Source: Lachnospiraceae bacterium UBA1753
GTDB lineage: Bacteria > Bacillota > Clostridia > Lachnospirales > Lachnospiraceae
DNA length: 6,407 nt
Assembly: GCA_002317595.1 (NCBI GenBank)
Contig: DCHL01000022.1
Location: forward strand, 1 to 6,407
Direction of reading: 5' to 3'
In this document: positions 1 to 5,010 of the stretch, piece after piece
Position numbering within the stretch: the stretch's first letter is position 1
How the letters are laid out: every line of letters begins with the position of its first letter
Program-made: the position numbers and the translations under genes
Notes under the pieces: model-generated
Told to the model about the DNA's origin: nothing
Databases searched by the model: none
The model's input: only the letters and a program-made list of their open reading frames with translations

Positions 1-69
1 GGCAGACGCCCGGGACTTAAAATCCCGTGGGTAGTGATACCCGTACCGGTTCGATCCCGGTCGCCGGCA
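1..69 (+). tRNA. tRNA-Leu(UAA), 3' part, 5' end outside the window
   Basis: The anticodon stem is 11-15 paired with 23-27, and the seven-base loop between them places anticodon TAA at 18-20, which reads UUA leucine codons. The long variable arm typical of class II tRNAs folds as 29-33 with 38-42 around a four-base loop. The T arm is 45-49 with 57-61 and contains the TTCGATC loop. The 3' acceptor strand is 62-68 with discriminator A69. The bases after it are GCC, so CCA is not encoded and must be added after transcription. The acceptor 5' strand and most of the D arm, roughly 17 bases, lie off the left edge. Confidence 0.95.
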
Positions 70-83
70 GCCTTGATATTTTT

Positions 84-117
84 GCTCTGAACATGATGTT
101 CGGAGCTTTTTTATTTT
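84..117 (+). terminator. Rho-independent terminator of the tRNA-Leu transcript
   Basis: A nine-base-pair stem (84-92 with 98-106, one G-U pair) encloses a five-base loop and is followed at once by six T, then A and four more T. It sits 15 bases after the tRNA end, so it should end the tRNA transcript and separate it from the flavoprotein gene. Confidence 0.88.
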
Positions 118-132
118 CGCATTATCTTATTT

Positions 133-161
133 TTGTGCGTTATTTTCGAGTTTTTTATTTT
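133..161 (+). promoter_or_regulatory. Possible promoter of the flavoprotein gene
   Basis: TTGTGC at 133-138 and TATTTT at 156-161 are separated by 17 bases. Both boxes are only partial matches to the sigma-A consensus in a very T-rich stretch, so this is a weak call. It overlaps two of three copies of the 9-mer TTATTTTCG. Confidence 0.3.
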
Positions 162-200
162 CGAATGACTGTATCTAATGAGGTTAAGAGAAGAGACATT

Positions 201-896
201 ATGAAAGTAGTGATTATCAACGGTAGTCCCAGAAAAGGGAATACATATACCGCAACGGAGATTTTCAAGGACGAGATGAATAAGTGTGGAAAGACTCTTA
301 TCACAGAGTTTTTTATGCCAGATGATATGCCAAAGTTCTGCATGGGATGTCAGGTGTGTCTTGGGAATTCGTATGATAAGTGTCCACATCACAAATTTAC
401 TGAGCCGATATACAAGGCGATAATGGATGCTGATGCAATAGTTCTGACGTCGCCTCATTTTGGTGCAAGTTCCGTGCCTGGCAGTATGCAGAATCTGCTT
501 GATCATCTCGATTTTCTTACAATGACGGTTGCACCGAGGAAGGAAATATTTGAAAAGAAAGCATTTGTTCTGACAACTGGAACTGGCTCGGCTGCGAGCA
601 TCAAAATGCTGAGTACATACTTGAAGCACTGGGGTATTAACAGAGTGTATTCGCTTGGGATTAAGTTATTTACCGATAAATGGAGCAGTATGCCGAAGGA
701 AAAGCAGGAATACCAAGAGGCGAGGATCCGAAAGGCGGCCAGACGGTTCTATATTTTGAAGAAGAAGCCTGCATATTTTTCAACAGTATTCATGTACTAC
801 ATCAACAGAATTATCCTAAAGAAATATGTTGGTGAGGGGAATTACCCTTACGAGTACTGGAAAGAAAATGGGTATTTTGATAAATGTCCGTTTTAG
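201..896 (+). CDS. Flavodoxin-fold NAD(P)H-dependent oxidoreductase, possibly an iron-sulfur flavoprotein
   Basis: The 231-residue protein opens with a Rossmann-like first strand, MKVVIINGSPRKGNT. Its GSPRKGNT (residues 8-15) is the FMN phosphate-binding loop of the NADPH-dependent FMN reductase/flavodoxin-2 superfamily. Residues 77-90 (DADAIVLTSPHFGA) form the second flavin-contacting strand and loop. Between them lie C47, C50, C53 and C61 (CX2CX2CX7C), similar to the compact cysteine cluster of iron-sulfur flavoproteins, so a 4Fe-4S centre is possible but not shown. The C-terminal 40 residues are aromatic and basic; no signal peptide is seen. The reading frame is open back to position 27 through the tRNA terminator, but the ATG at 201 is preferred because the first beta strand starts there and a purine-rich AGAGAAGAG lies just upstream (187-195). 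An ATG at 165 is the alternative. It is probably cytoplasmic and monocistronic, since a terminator follows. The substrate is unknown. Confidence 0.88.
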   Translation: MKVVIINGSPRKGNTYTATEIFKDEMNKCGKTLITEFFMPDDMPKFCMGCQVCLGNSYDKCPHHKFTEPIYKAIMDADAIVLTSPHFGASSVPGSMQNLLDHLDFLTMTVAPRKEIFEKKAFVLTTGTGSAASIKMLSTYLKHWGINRVYSLGIKLFTDKWSSMPKEKQEYQEARIRKAARRFYILKKKPAYFSTVFMYYINRIILKKYVGEGNYPYEYWKENGYFDKCPF

Positions 897-957
897 TTTA
901 ACAGAATGGCTTAATAGAATAGCATGTTTTTCCGATATATATTTCGAGTTAGGGAGA

Positions 958-1004
958 GCGCATTTTTCAATGGATTGAGTGTTGGAAAATGCGCTTATTA
1001 TTTT
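958..1004 (+). terminator. Rho-independent terminator after the flavoprotein gene
   Basis: Bases 958-970 pair with 982-994 in a 13-base-pair stem (core GCGCATTTT with AAAATGCGC, one T-G pair) with an 11-base loop, followed by TTATTATTTT. It lies 61 bases after the flavoprotein stop and 20 bases before the next start codon, so the following gene probably needs its own promoter or read-through. The position so near the next start also allows a leader role. Confidence 0.8.
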
Positions 1005-1024
1005 GAGTAGAATAGGGGAAAAAT

Positions 1025-1690
1025 ATGACACAGACATTAAAGACAGAAGAGAAAAACGGAAAGCTGTCTGGATTCTGGCAGGTAAGAAAGTATCTGCTTA
1101 AGGCGGCAATGGAGACAAAAAAATCAAGGGCGGTATCGGATGACCAGGATGATGGAATGATGGCTCGTATAATGGCTAAGCTGAAGTCAGGGAAGAAACT
1201 GTCACCAAAGGAACTTGATTATCTTAAGAAGCATAATCCGGCGCTTTATGCACTTGCAGTGCGTGTGCAGAGGATGATTAAGGCCCTCGAGGAGAAGCTT
1301 AAGAATGCCAGAAGCAAGGAAGAGGCGAATGATATCATCATGGGGGCAATGCTGAGTGTTTCAAAGCAGGACCCTGCCAGAGAATATCTGCTTGCCGCGA
1401 TTAATGATATTTCGAAGGAGTTTCATGATTCGAAGCAGTATGCCAGCCTCCCTGATACGAATGAAGAGGCTGATAAAAAATTGCAGAAAAAGGAGAATCG
1501 CATCAGGGAACTACAGAACGAGGACGAATACAGCAGAGAAGAACGCATTGGTGACGAATACAGCAGAGAGAAATGCATTAGTGAAGGATACAACAGAGAA
1601 TCACTCTGTGACAGTGAGTTTGACCTGATTTCCTGGAGTCCATTGACTGAGGTGTATGAGGCAATGCCGAAATTCAAGGCTGAAGCTTGA
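1025..1690 (+). CDS. Hypothetical highly charged helical protein with a C-terminal tandem repeat
   Basis: I do not recognise a named family. The 221-residue protein is rich in Lys and Glu and is predicted by eye to be mostly helical and soluble, with no signal peptide or membrane segment. Residues 53-82 (LKSGKKLSPKELDYLKKHNP and onward) look like a compact helix-turn-helix-like unit; I recall similar stretches in uncharacterised Lachnospiraceae proteins but cannot name them. Residues 83-104 and 145-166 are charged and coiled-coil-like. Residues 167-196 consist of three ten-residue repeats of pattern (D/E)(E/G)Y(S/N)RE followed by four variable residues. The last 20 residues are more hydrophobic (LISWSPLTEVYEAMPKF). 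The start at 1025 is supported by AGGGGA at 1014-1019, six bases upstream. The gene is flanked by a terminator upstream and by a repeat element plus the tetR promoter downstream, so it is likely transcribed alone. Function unknown. Confidence 0.75.
   Translation: MTQTLKTEEKNGKLSGFWQVRKYLLKAAMETKKSRAVSDDQDDGMMARIMAKLKSGKKLSPKELDYLKKHNPALYALAVRVQRMIKALEEKLKNARSKEEANDIIMGAMLSVSKQDPAREYLLAAINDISKEFHDSKQYASLPDTNEEADKKLQKKENRIRELQNEDEYSREERIGDEYSREKCISEGYNRESLCDSEFDLISWSPLTEVYEAMPKFKAEA
1523..1612 (+). repeat. Three tandem 30-bp repeats inside the hypothetical gene
   Basis: Units 1523-1552, 1553-1582 and 1583-1612 are in frame and encode DEYSREERIG, DEYSREKCIS and EGYNRESLCD. The first two units share their first 17 bases exactly; the third is more diverged. 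This fits in-frame duplication by slippage, with the oldest unit at the 3' end. Confidence 0.85.
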
Positions 1691-1711
1691 TTATTCAAGA
1701 TGAAAAATGAT

Positions 1712-1761
1712 TTGAACGCAGATAAGTTGCGAAGCGAAGCGGATTGCGAATGTCCGCTTTA
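1712..1761. repeat. Short (truncated) copy A of a dispersed intergenic repeat
   Basis: Bases 1712-1735 match 3266-3289 at 22 of 24 positions, and 1731-1761 match 3309-3339 at 30 of 31. The element contains a hairpin of AAGCGGA (1737-1743) with TCCGCTT (1753-1759) around a nine-base loop. It lacks the 24-base segment present in the longer copy at 3290-3313, and therefore lacks the arm that would pair with its left part. A six-base outer match, 1691-1696 with 1776-1781, could close the whole region. It is not followed by a T run, so it is not a standard terminator. Confidence 0.75.
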
Positions 1762-1810
1762 CGAAATATGATAACGAATAATAGGTGATATATTTTATTA
1801 CGAAAAAGTA

Positions 1811-1839
1811 TTGACAAAAAATAAACGCTCGTTTATATT
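1811..1839 (+). promoter_or_regulatory. Strong sigma-A promoter of the tetR gene
   Basis: A perfect -35 box TTGACA (1811-1816), a 17-base spacer and a -10 box TATATT (1834-1839) predict a start of transcription near 1846. The TTG inside the -35 box opens an in-frame reading frame, but it is a promoter element and not a start codon. Confidence 0.88.
1821..1836. promoter_or_regulatory. Operator 1 for the TetR-family repressor
   Basis: ATAAACGCTCGTTTAT is a perfect seven-base inverted repeat with a two-base centre. It fills the space between the -35 and -10 boxes and overlaps the -10 box, an ideal place to block RNA polymerase. The size and AAACG/CGTTT arms fit TetR-family dimer sites. Confidence 0.8.
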
Positions 1840-1846
1840 TTCGAAT

Positions 1847-1862
1847 GTGAACGCGCGTTTAT
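1847..1862. promoter_or_regulatory. Operator 2 for the TetR-family repressor
   Basis: GTGAACGCGCGTTTAT agrees with operator 1 at 13 of 16 positions and contains the perfect ten-base palindrome AACGCGCGTT. It begins at the predicted transcription start. The centres of the two operators are 26 bases apart. Confidence 0.75.
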
Positions 1863-1906
1863 TTTTATTTGGGAATAGTATCTGTTTTGGAAATGGAGGT
1901 CTGTTA

Positions 1907-2536
1907 ATGAAAACGTCAAAAGAAGAGATTGTGATGACATCCCTCAGGCTGTTTGCTGAGCGTGGCTTTGATGCAGTGTCGACAAGCATGATTGCCGGAG
2001 AACTTGGTATCACAAAGGGTGCATTATACAGACATTTTACAAACAAGCTCGAAATCTTTGACTGCATCTTAAAGAAGATGTATGAACTCGATGAGCAGAG
2101 GGCCCAGGAGGACAGTGTTCCTGCAAAGGAGTTTTCTGAGGATGCGGAAAGCTATGAGACAACTGAGATAGGCGATTTTGTCGAATTCGTAAACAATCAG
2201 TTCCTGTTCTGGACAGAGGATCCATTTGCCTCCAATTTCAGGAAGATGATCACACTTGAGCAGTTCAGGAATGCGGAGATGACTAAGCTGTATCAGAATG
2301 TAATAGCAATCGGGCCGGTTAAATACACTGCAGATATTTTTTTCGAGATGATTAAGTCAGGGAAGCTGAATAATGAAGCAAAAGAGTATGGAGCCTGGAA
2401 TCTTGCTGTGGATTTTTACGCGCCTCTCCAGTTGATGATTCAGCTGTCGGATGGCGGCGCAGATAAAGAAATGCTGCGCAGGAGCCTTAGACAAGTCACA
2501 GAGGAATTCGAGAAGAGATGGATCAACAGAGTCTGA
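1907..2536 (+). CDS. TetR/AcrR-family transcriptional regulator
   Basis: The 209-residue protein has the classic TetR N-terminal domain: helix 1 at residues 3-18 (TSKEEIVMTSLRLFAE), then GFDAVSTSMIAGELGITKGALYRHF (about 20-44) with the helix-turn-helix and the conserved LYRHF and K residues leading into helix 4. Residues 75-209 form the variable helical ligand-binding and dimer domain; its ligand cannot be told from sequence. The ATG at 1907 is chosen because GGAGG (1895-1899) lies seven bases upstream and TetR homology begins there; the upstream in-frame extension is promoter DNA. Two palindromes on its own promoter make autorepression very likely. It precedes a GNAT acetyltransferase on the same strand by 76 bases, a candidate target. 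It binds DNA as a dimer in the cytoplasm. Confidence 0.93.
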   Translation: MKTSKEEIVMTSLRLFAERGFDAVSTSMIAGELGITKGALYRHFTNKLEIFDCILKKMYELDEQRAQEDSVPAKEFSEDAESYETTEIGDFVEFVNNQFLFWTEDPFASNFRKMITLEQFRNAEMTKLYQNVIAIGPVKYTADIFFEMIKSGKLNNEAKEYGAWNLAVDFYAPLQLMIQLSDGGADKEMLRRSLRQVTEEFEKRWINRV

Positions 2537-2582
2537 AGGAAAGAGGAACAGCAGCCTTAAGAGGAAGATCAACAGAGGCTGA
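2521..2582 (+). repeat. Direct repeat spanning the tetR stop codon
   Basis: Bases 2521-2536 (GATCAACAGAGTCTGA, ending in the tetR stop) recur at 2567-2582 with 15 of 16 identical, 46 bases later. The similarity is weaker but continues to the left (AAGAG before both). It looks like a partial duplication of the end of the gene. Confidence 0.65.
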
Positions 2583-2590
2583 GATTTTTT
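2552..2590 (+). terminator. Possible weak terminator between tetR and the GNAT gene
   Basis: CAGCCT (2552-2557) can pair with AGGCTG (2576-2581) around an 18-base loop, followed by AGA and six T (2585-2590). The stem is short, the loop is long and the T run is offset, so read-through from tetR into the GNAT gene is plausible. Confidence 0.35.
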
Positions 2591-2612
2591 GAACGAAAGG
2601 GGAATGATAATC

Positions 2613-3248
2613 ATGAACACAGAGAATATAGTAATCAGAAATGAAAGAATAGAGGAGCGCAGGGAGGTTGAGAACCTCGTAAGAGAGAGTTTCTGGAATG
2701 TGTACCGTCCCGGATGTCAGGAGCATTACGTGCTTAAGATTCTTAGGGACAATGAGGACTTTATGCCGGAACTCAATTTCGTGATGGAGAAGGATGGAAA
2801 GCTCATTGGTCAGAATGTTTTTGTCAGAACTGCTATCAAGGCAGATGATGGACGGGATATTCCAATTATGACCATGGGACCGATCTGTATTTCTCCCGAA
2901 TGCAAGAGAATGGGATATGGGAAAATCCTTCTGGATTACTCGCTTGAGAGGGCGAAGGAAATGGGCTGCAAGGCCGTCTGCTTAGAGGGAAACATCGATT
3001 TCTATGGCAAGAGTGGATTTGTAGTTGCGGCAACGAGAGGAATCAGATATCACGGAATGCCTGATGGGGAAGTCGCTGATTTCTTCCTGTGCAAGGAACT
3101 TGAGGAGGGTTATTTTGACGGAGTTACAGGTGTGTATTCAACACCTAAGGGTTACTTCGTTGCAATGAATAACCCTGATAATTTTGAAAAATATGAGGCT
3201 GAATTCCCGGCAAAGGAGAAGCTTAAGCTGCCAGGACAGCTAGAATAG
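2613..3248 (+). CDS. GNAT-family N-acetyltransferase
   Basis: The 211-residue protein resembles the YhbS-like group of GCN5-related acetyltransferases, which transfer the acetyl group of acetyl-CoA to an amine. The N-terminus (IVIRNERIEERREVENLVRE) is the usual first strand and helix. Residues 55-66 (FVMEKDGKLIGQ) are the central beta strands. Residues 86-97 give the strand ICISPECKRMGY, followed by GKILLDYSLERAKEMGC; R-M-G-Y-G-K is the motif A pyrophosphate-binding loop. NIDFYGKSGF (about 127-136) is the typical YxxxGF region of motif B. The acceptor is not known. The start at 2613 is preferred, with GGGG (2599-2602) ten bases upstream. An ATG at 2604 sits too close to that site, and the TTG at 2589 lies in the T run of a possible terminator. 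It lies behind tetR, which may control it. Confidence 0.88.
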   Translation: MNTENIVIRNERIEERREVENLVRESFWNVYRPGCQEHYVLKILRDNEDFMPELNFVMEKDGKLIGQNVFVRTAIKADDGRDIPIMTMGPICISPECKRMGYGKILLDYSLERAKEMGCKAVCLEGNIDFYGKSGFVVAATRGIRYHGMPDGEVADFFLCKELEEGYFDGVTGVYSTPKGYFVAMNNPDNFEKYEAEFPAKEKLKLPGQLE

Positions 3249-3254
3249 AGAAAG

Positions 3255-3356
3255 GCACCCTGAACTTGAACGCAGACAAGCTGCGAAGCAGCCTGCGTTC
3301 ATGAGTAAGAAGCGAAGAGGATTGCGAATGTCCGCTTTACTTTTGTTCAGAGGTGC
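3255..3356 (+). repeat. Full-length copy B of the intergenic repeat, folding as a three-way junction
   Basis: Three nested stems can be drawn. The outer stem pairs 3255-3265 with 3345-3356 (11 pairs, A3351 bulged). Hairpin one pairs 3267-3275 with 3293-3301, then, after an ACAA bulge, GCTGC 3280-3284 with GCAGC 3288-3292 closed by a GAA loop. Hairpin two pairs 3316-3320 and neighbours with 3332-3337 around a nine-base loop, with one mismatch. The inner part, 3266-3339, is the same repeat as the shorter copy at 1712-1761. The element fills almost the whole gap between the GNAT and rsgA genes. The 3' strand of its outer stem contains AGAGGTG, the Shine-Dalgarno sequence for the first rsgA ATG. 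The pairing was found by eye; function in RNA or as a mobile repeat is inferred. Confidence 0.65.
3349..3355 (+). promoter_or_regulatory. Ribosome binding site for the first rsgA start
   Basis: AGAGGTG ends seven bases before the ATG at 3363. It lies inside the closing stem of the upstream repeat element, so RNA folding could hide it. A second site, AGAGGG at 3371-3376, serves the in-frame ATG at 3381 and is outside the stem. Confidence 0.6.
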
Positions 3357-3362
3357 ACTCTA

Positions 3363-4367
3363 ATGAAAAAAGAGGGAAAAATGAAAAATATAGAAATAAG
3401 GGCCCGCGTTGTGGCCCAGGAAAAGGGTTTATACAGAGTAAGCAACGGAACAGATGAACTTTTGGCAGAGGTGTCCGGAAAGTTCAGATACGAGGCACAG
3501 ACCGTGTCTGATTATCCGGCGGTCGGGGATTATGTGCTGACGACCTGGCCTTTAGATGGAAGCCACGCGATTATAGGCAGTCTGTTTCCGAGAAGGAGCG
3601 CCTTCATGAGAAAGGCGGCCGGAACTGGAAAGCAGGAGCAGATGGTCGCAGCCAACATTGATACCGTGTTTGTATGTATGTCGCTGAACAATGATTTCAA
3701 TCTGAGGAAGCTAGAGAGATTTATTGCAGCTTCATGGGACAGTGGTGCGACTCCAGTAATCGTGCTGACCAAATCAGACCTGTGTGAGGATATCGGAAAA
3801 ATACTTGCAGAAGTTGCAGAGGTGTCAGCGGGAGTTGATGTCCTGACAGTATCGTCTCTTAACAACGATTTTGAGGCTGTTAAGCAATACTTAAAACCAG
3901 GAAAGACAATATCATTTATCGGTTCATCAGGAGTTGGCAAATCCACACTGATAAATAAGCTGATTGGCGAGGAGGTCACTGCAACAGGATCCATCCGCAG
4001 TGATGACAAGGGGAAGCACACAACTACCCACCGCGAACTGATTTTTCTACCAGGGGACGTGGCAGTCATTGACACGCCAGGCATGAGAGAATTTGGAATG
4101 TGGGACAGCGACGAGGGAATTGATTCCGCATTTGGTGAAATCGAAGAATATTTCGGGCAGTGCCGGTTTTCTGACTGCAGTCATAACGGAGAGTTGGGAT
4201 GTGCAATTCAAAGAGCCATTGACGAGGGGGAAATTGCCCAGTCAAGATGGGAGTCCTACCTGAAACTGAAGGCTGAAAATGATTATGCAGTTGACGGCAG
4301 TGCATATCTGAAGGCCAAAAAAGAAAGGTTCAAGGCAATCGCTAAGATGAACCGAAAGCGCAGATAA
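3363..4367 (+). CDS. rsgA: Ribosome small-subunit-dependent GTPase A (RsgA/YjeQ/EngC)
   Basis: RsgA binds the immature 30S subunit and hydrolyses GTP during late maturation. The 334-residue protein shows the full domain order: an N-terminal OB fold (about 8-80), then a circularly permuted GTPase with G4 TKSD at 136-139, G5 SS at 164-165, G1 GSSGVGKS at 187-194, the G2 region KGKHTTTHR at 216-224 and G3 DTPG at 237-240. The C-terminal zinc knuckle follows with C267, C272, H274 and C280 (CX4CXHX5C). All key residues are present and the length is normal, so it should be active. Two starts are possible: 3363, with AGAGGTG upstream, and 3381 (MKNIEIRAR), with AGAGGG four bases upstream; they differ by six residues. 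Its leader is the structured repeat. It is not obviously in an operon with ribosome genes, and some Clostridia carry a second rsgA-like gene, so this could be an extra paralogue. Confidence 0.95.
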   Translation: MKKEGKMKNIEIRARVVAQEKGLYRVSNGTDELLAEVSGKFRYEAQTVSDYPAVGDYVLTTWPLDGSHAIIGSLFPRRSAFMRKAAGTGKQEQMVAANIDTVFVCMSLNNDFNLRKLERFIAASWDSGATPVIVLTKSDLCEDIGKILAEVAEVSAGVDVLTVSSLNNDFEAVKQYLKPGKTISFIGSSGVGKSTLINKLIGEEVTATGSIRSDDKGKHTTTHRELIFLPGDVAVIDTPGMREFGMWDSDEGIDSAFGEIEEYFGQCRFSDCSHNGELGCAIQRAIDEGEIAQSRWESYLKLKAENDYAVDGSAYLKAKKERFKAIAKMNRKRR

Positions 4368-4509
4368 CATTAAGTTAAGAGAACATCTACTTTATGTATA
4401 AGTTTTTAAGAAAGTGAGCAATTAAAACCAGATTTTATTCGTCTTGAGTACTTTGGTTAGCAATGTTATAATCTCCTTACCAAGAAGGATTCTCTTTGGG
4501 AGAAAATGA
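4368..4509. other. AT-rich junction between rsgA and the toxin cassette
   Basis: This 142-base gap contains no convincing terminator for rsgA. Its right half carries the toxin promoter. It marks the switch from DNA near 48% GC (29 of 60 at 4081-4140) to DNA near 33% GC (20 of 60 at both 4561-4620 and 4621-4680). Confidence 0.6.
4444..4472 (+). promoter_or_regulatory. Strong promoter of the toxin/immunity pair, with extended -10
   Basis: TTGAGT (4444-4449), a 17-base spacer and a perfect TATAAT (4467-4472) preceded by TG at 4464-4465 predict transcription from about 4479. That leaves a leader of about 30 bases, with GGGAG (4498-4502) as ribosome binding site. Confidence 0.82.
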
Positions 4510-5010
4510 ATGGAAAAGTTATATAATTATTTAGGTCAGGAGTTATTAGACACAAAAATTTTACTAATTAGCCCTGAATATGGATATGTTGATGAAGAAA
4601 ATAGCCCTCATATAAACTGGGGAGAAGAAGATTCTTTGTGTGATAAAGATGGATTCGATAAAGAGTTTAGACCTATAGAAGGAATGGAAGTCCACTTAAT
4701 TGAAAACTATATTATTCCAAAGGGTACTATTCTTTGTCGCTATGGATTTTCAGGTGGTTTTTTCACAACTCTTAAGGGTTCTGCTTATGAAACATTGGGA
4801 CTTCCTTATGTTAAAGAGACTATTGAATACCACGAGTATAAAGTATCAGAAGATGTATGTGTAAATTGTTATGTAACAAAAGGAAGGGTAGCTCCCAAAT
4901 TTACAAGCATTGGCGGCGCAGTTCAATTTATGCATAAACAGACGATTATGCTTGAGTGCGAGGATGGATTTTTACAGGAGGATATGTCATGGCTACAAAA
5001 AACTATTTAG
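4510..5010 (+). CDS. Stand-alone TNT-like NAD glycohydrolase toxin (DUF4237-type)
   Basis: Residues about 60-147 of this 166-residue protein match my memory of the TNT domain, named for the tuberculosis necrotizing toxin of CpnT, which hydrolyses NAD(+). Seen are G-T-I-L-C-R-Y-G (72-79) with an invariant-like R77, a glycine-rich FSGGFFTT turn, LGLPY (96-100), the YHEYKV strand (107-112) with H108, KGRVAPKF (124-131) and the terminal GGAVQF with Q139. R77, H108 and Q139 are candidate equivalents of the arginine, histidine and glutamine reported as important in TNT. The arginine usually just before LP is absent (L96), as I recall for some Firmicute members. The N-terminal 55 residues are short and acidic, with no signal peptide, LXG, WXG, Rhs or PAAR delivery domain. 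The start at 4510 has GGGAG six bases upstream. The next gene overlaps its end. Domain assignment is fairly sure; enzyme activity is inferred. Confidence 0.78.
   Translation: MEKLYNYLGQELLDTKILLISPEYGYVDEENSPHINWGEEDSLCDKDGFDKEFRPIEGMEVHLIENYIIPKGTILCRYGFSGGFFTTLKGSAYETLGLPYVKETIEYHEYKVSEDVCVNCYVTKGRVAPKFTSIGGAVQFMHKQTIMLECEDGFLQEDMSWLQKTI
4976..4981 (+). promoter_or_regulatory. Ribosome binding site of the immunity gene, inside the toxin gene
   Basis: A perfect AGGAGG lies seven bases before the ATG at 4989. It decides that start over the longer in-frame reading from 4956, and it ties immunity translation to the toxin message. Confidence 0.88.

Noticed and set aside
1..69. tRNA 3' end as an integration site for a mobile element
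   Set aside because: No integrase gene and no second copy of the tRNA end were found in the window.
27..200. Upstream extension of the flavoprotein reading frame, starting inside the tRNA
   Set aside because: It crosses the tRNA and its terminator, and the protein family starts at the MKVVIINGSP strand encoded from 201.
1423..1698. Serine-rich open frame on the - strand opposite the repeat
   Set aside because: It is the antisense shadow of the tandem repeat in the + strand gene, with no ribosome binding site or family resemblance.
1737..1760. Hairpin of repeat copy A as terminator of the hypothetical gene
   Set aside because: The stem is fair, but no T run follows (the sequence continues ACGAAATATG), so a standard intrinsic terminator is not supported.
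1811..1906. TTG start giving a 32-residue extension of the TetR protein
   Set aside because: The TTG is part of the -35 box, and the segment holds the -10 box and both operators. The true start at 1907 has a perfect GGAGG.
3255..3356. Repeat copy B as a transposon-like insert with target duplication
   Set aside because: The outer stem resembles terminal inverted repeats, but the flanks (AAAG and ACTC) show no target duplication, so only a structured repeat is claimed.
4472..4503. Hairpin pairing TCTCC with the toxin ribosome binding site
   Set aside because: The predicted transcription start near 4479 lies downstream of the TCTCC arm, so it would not be in the message.
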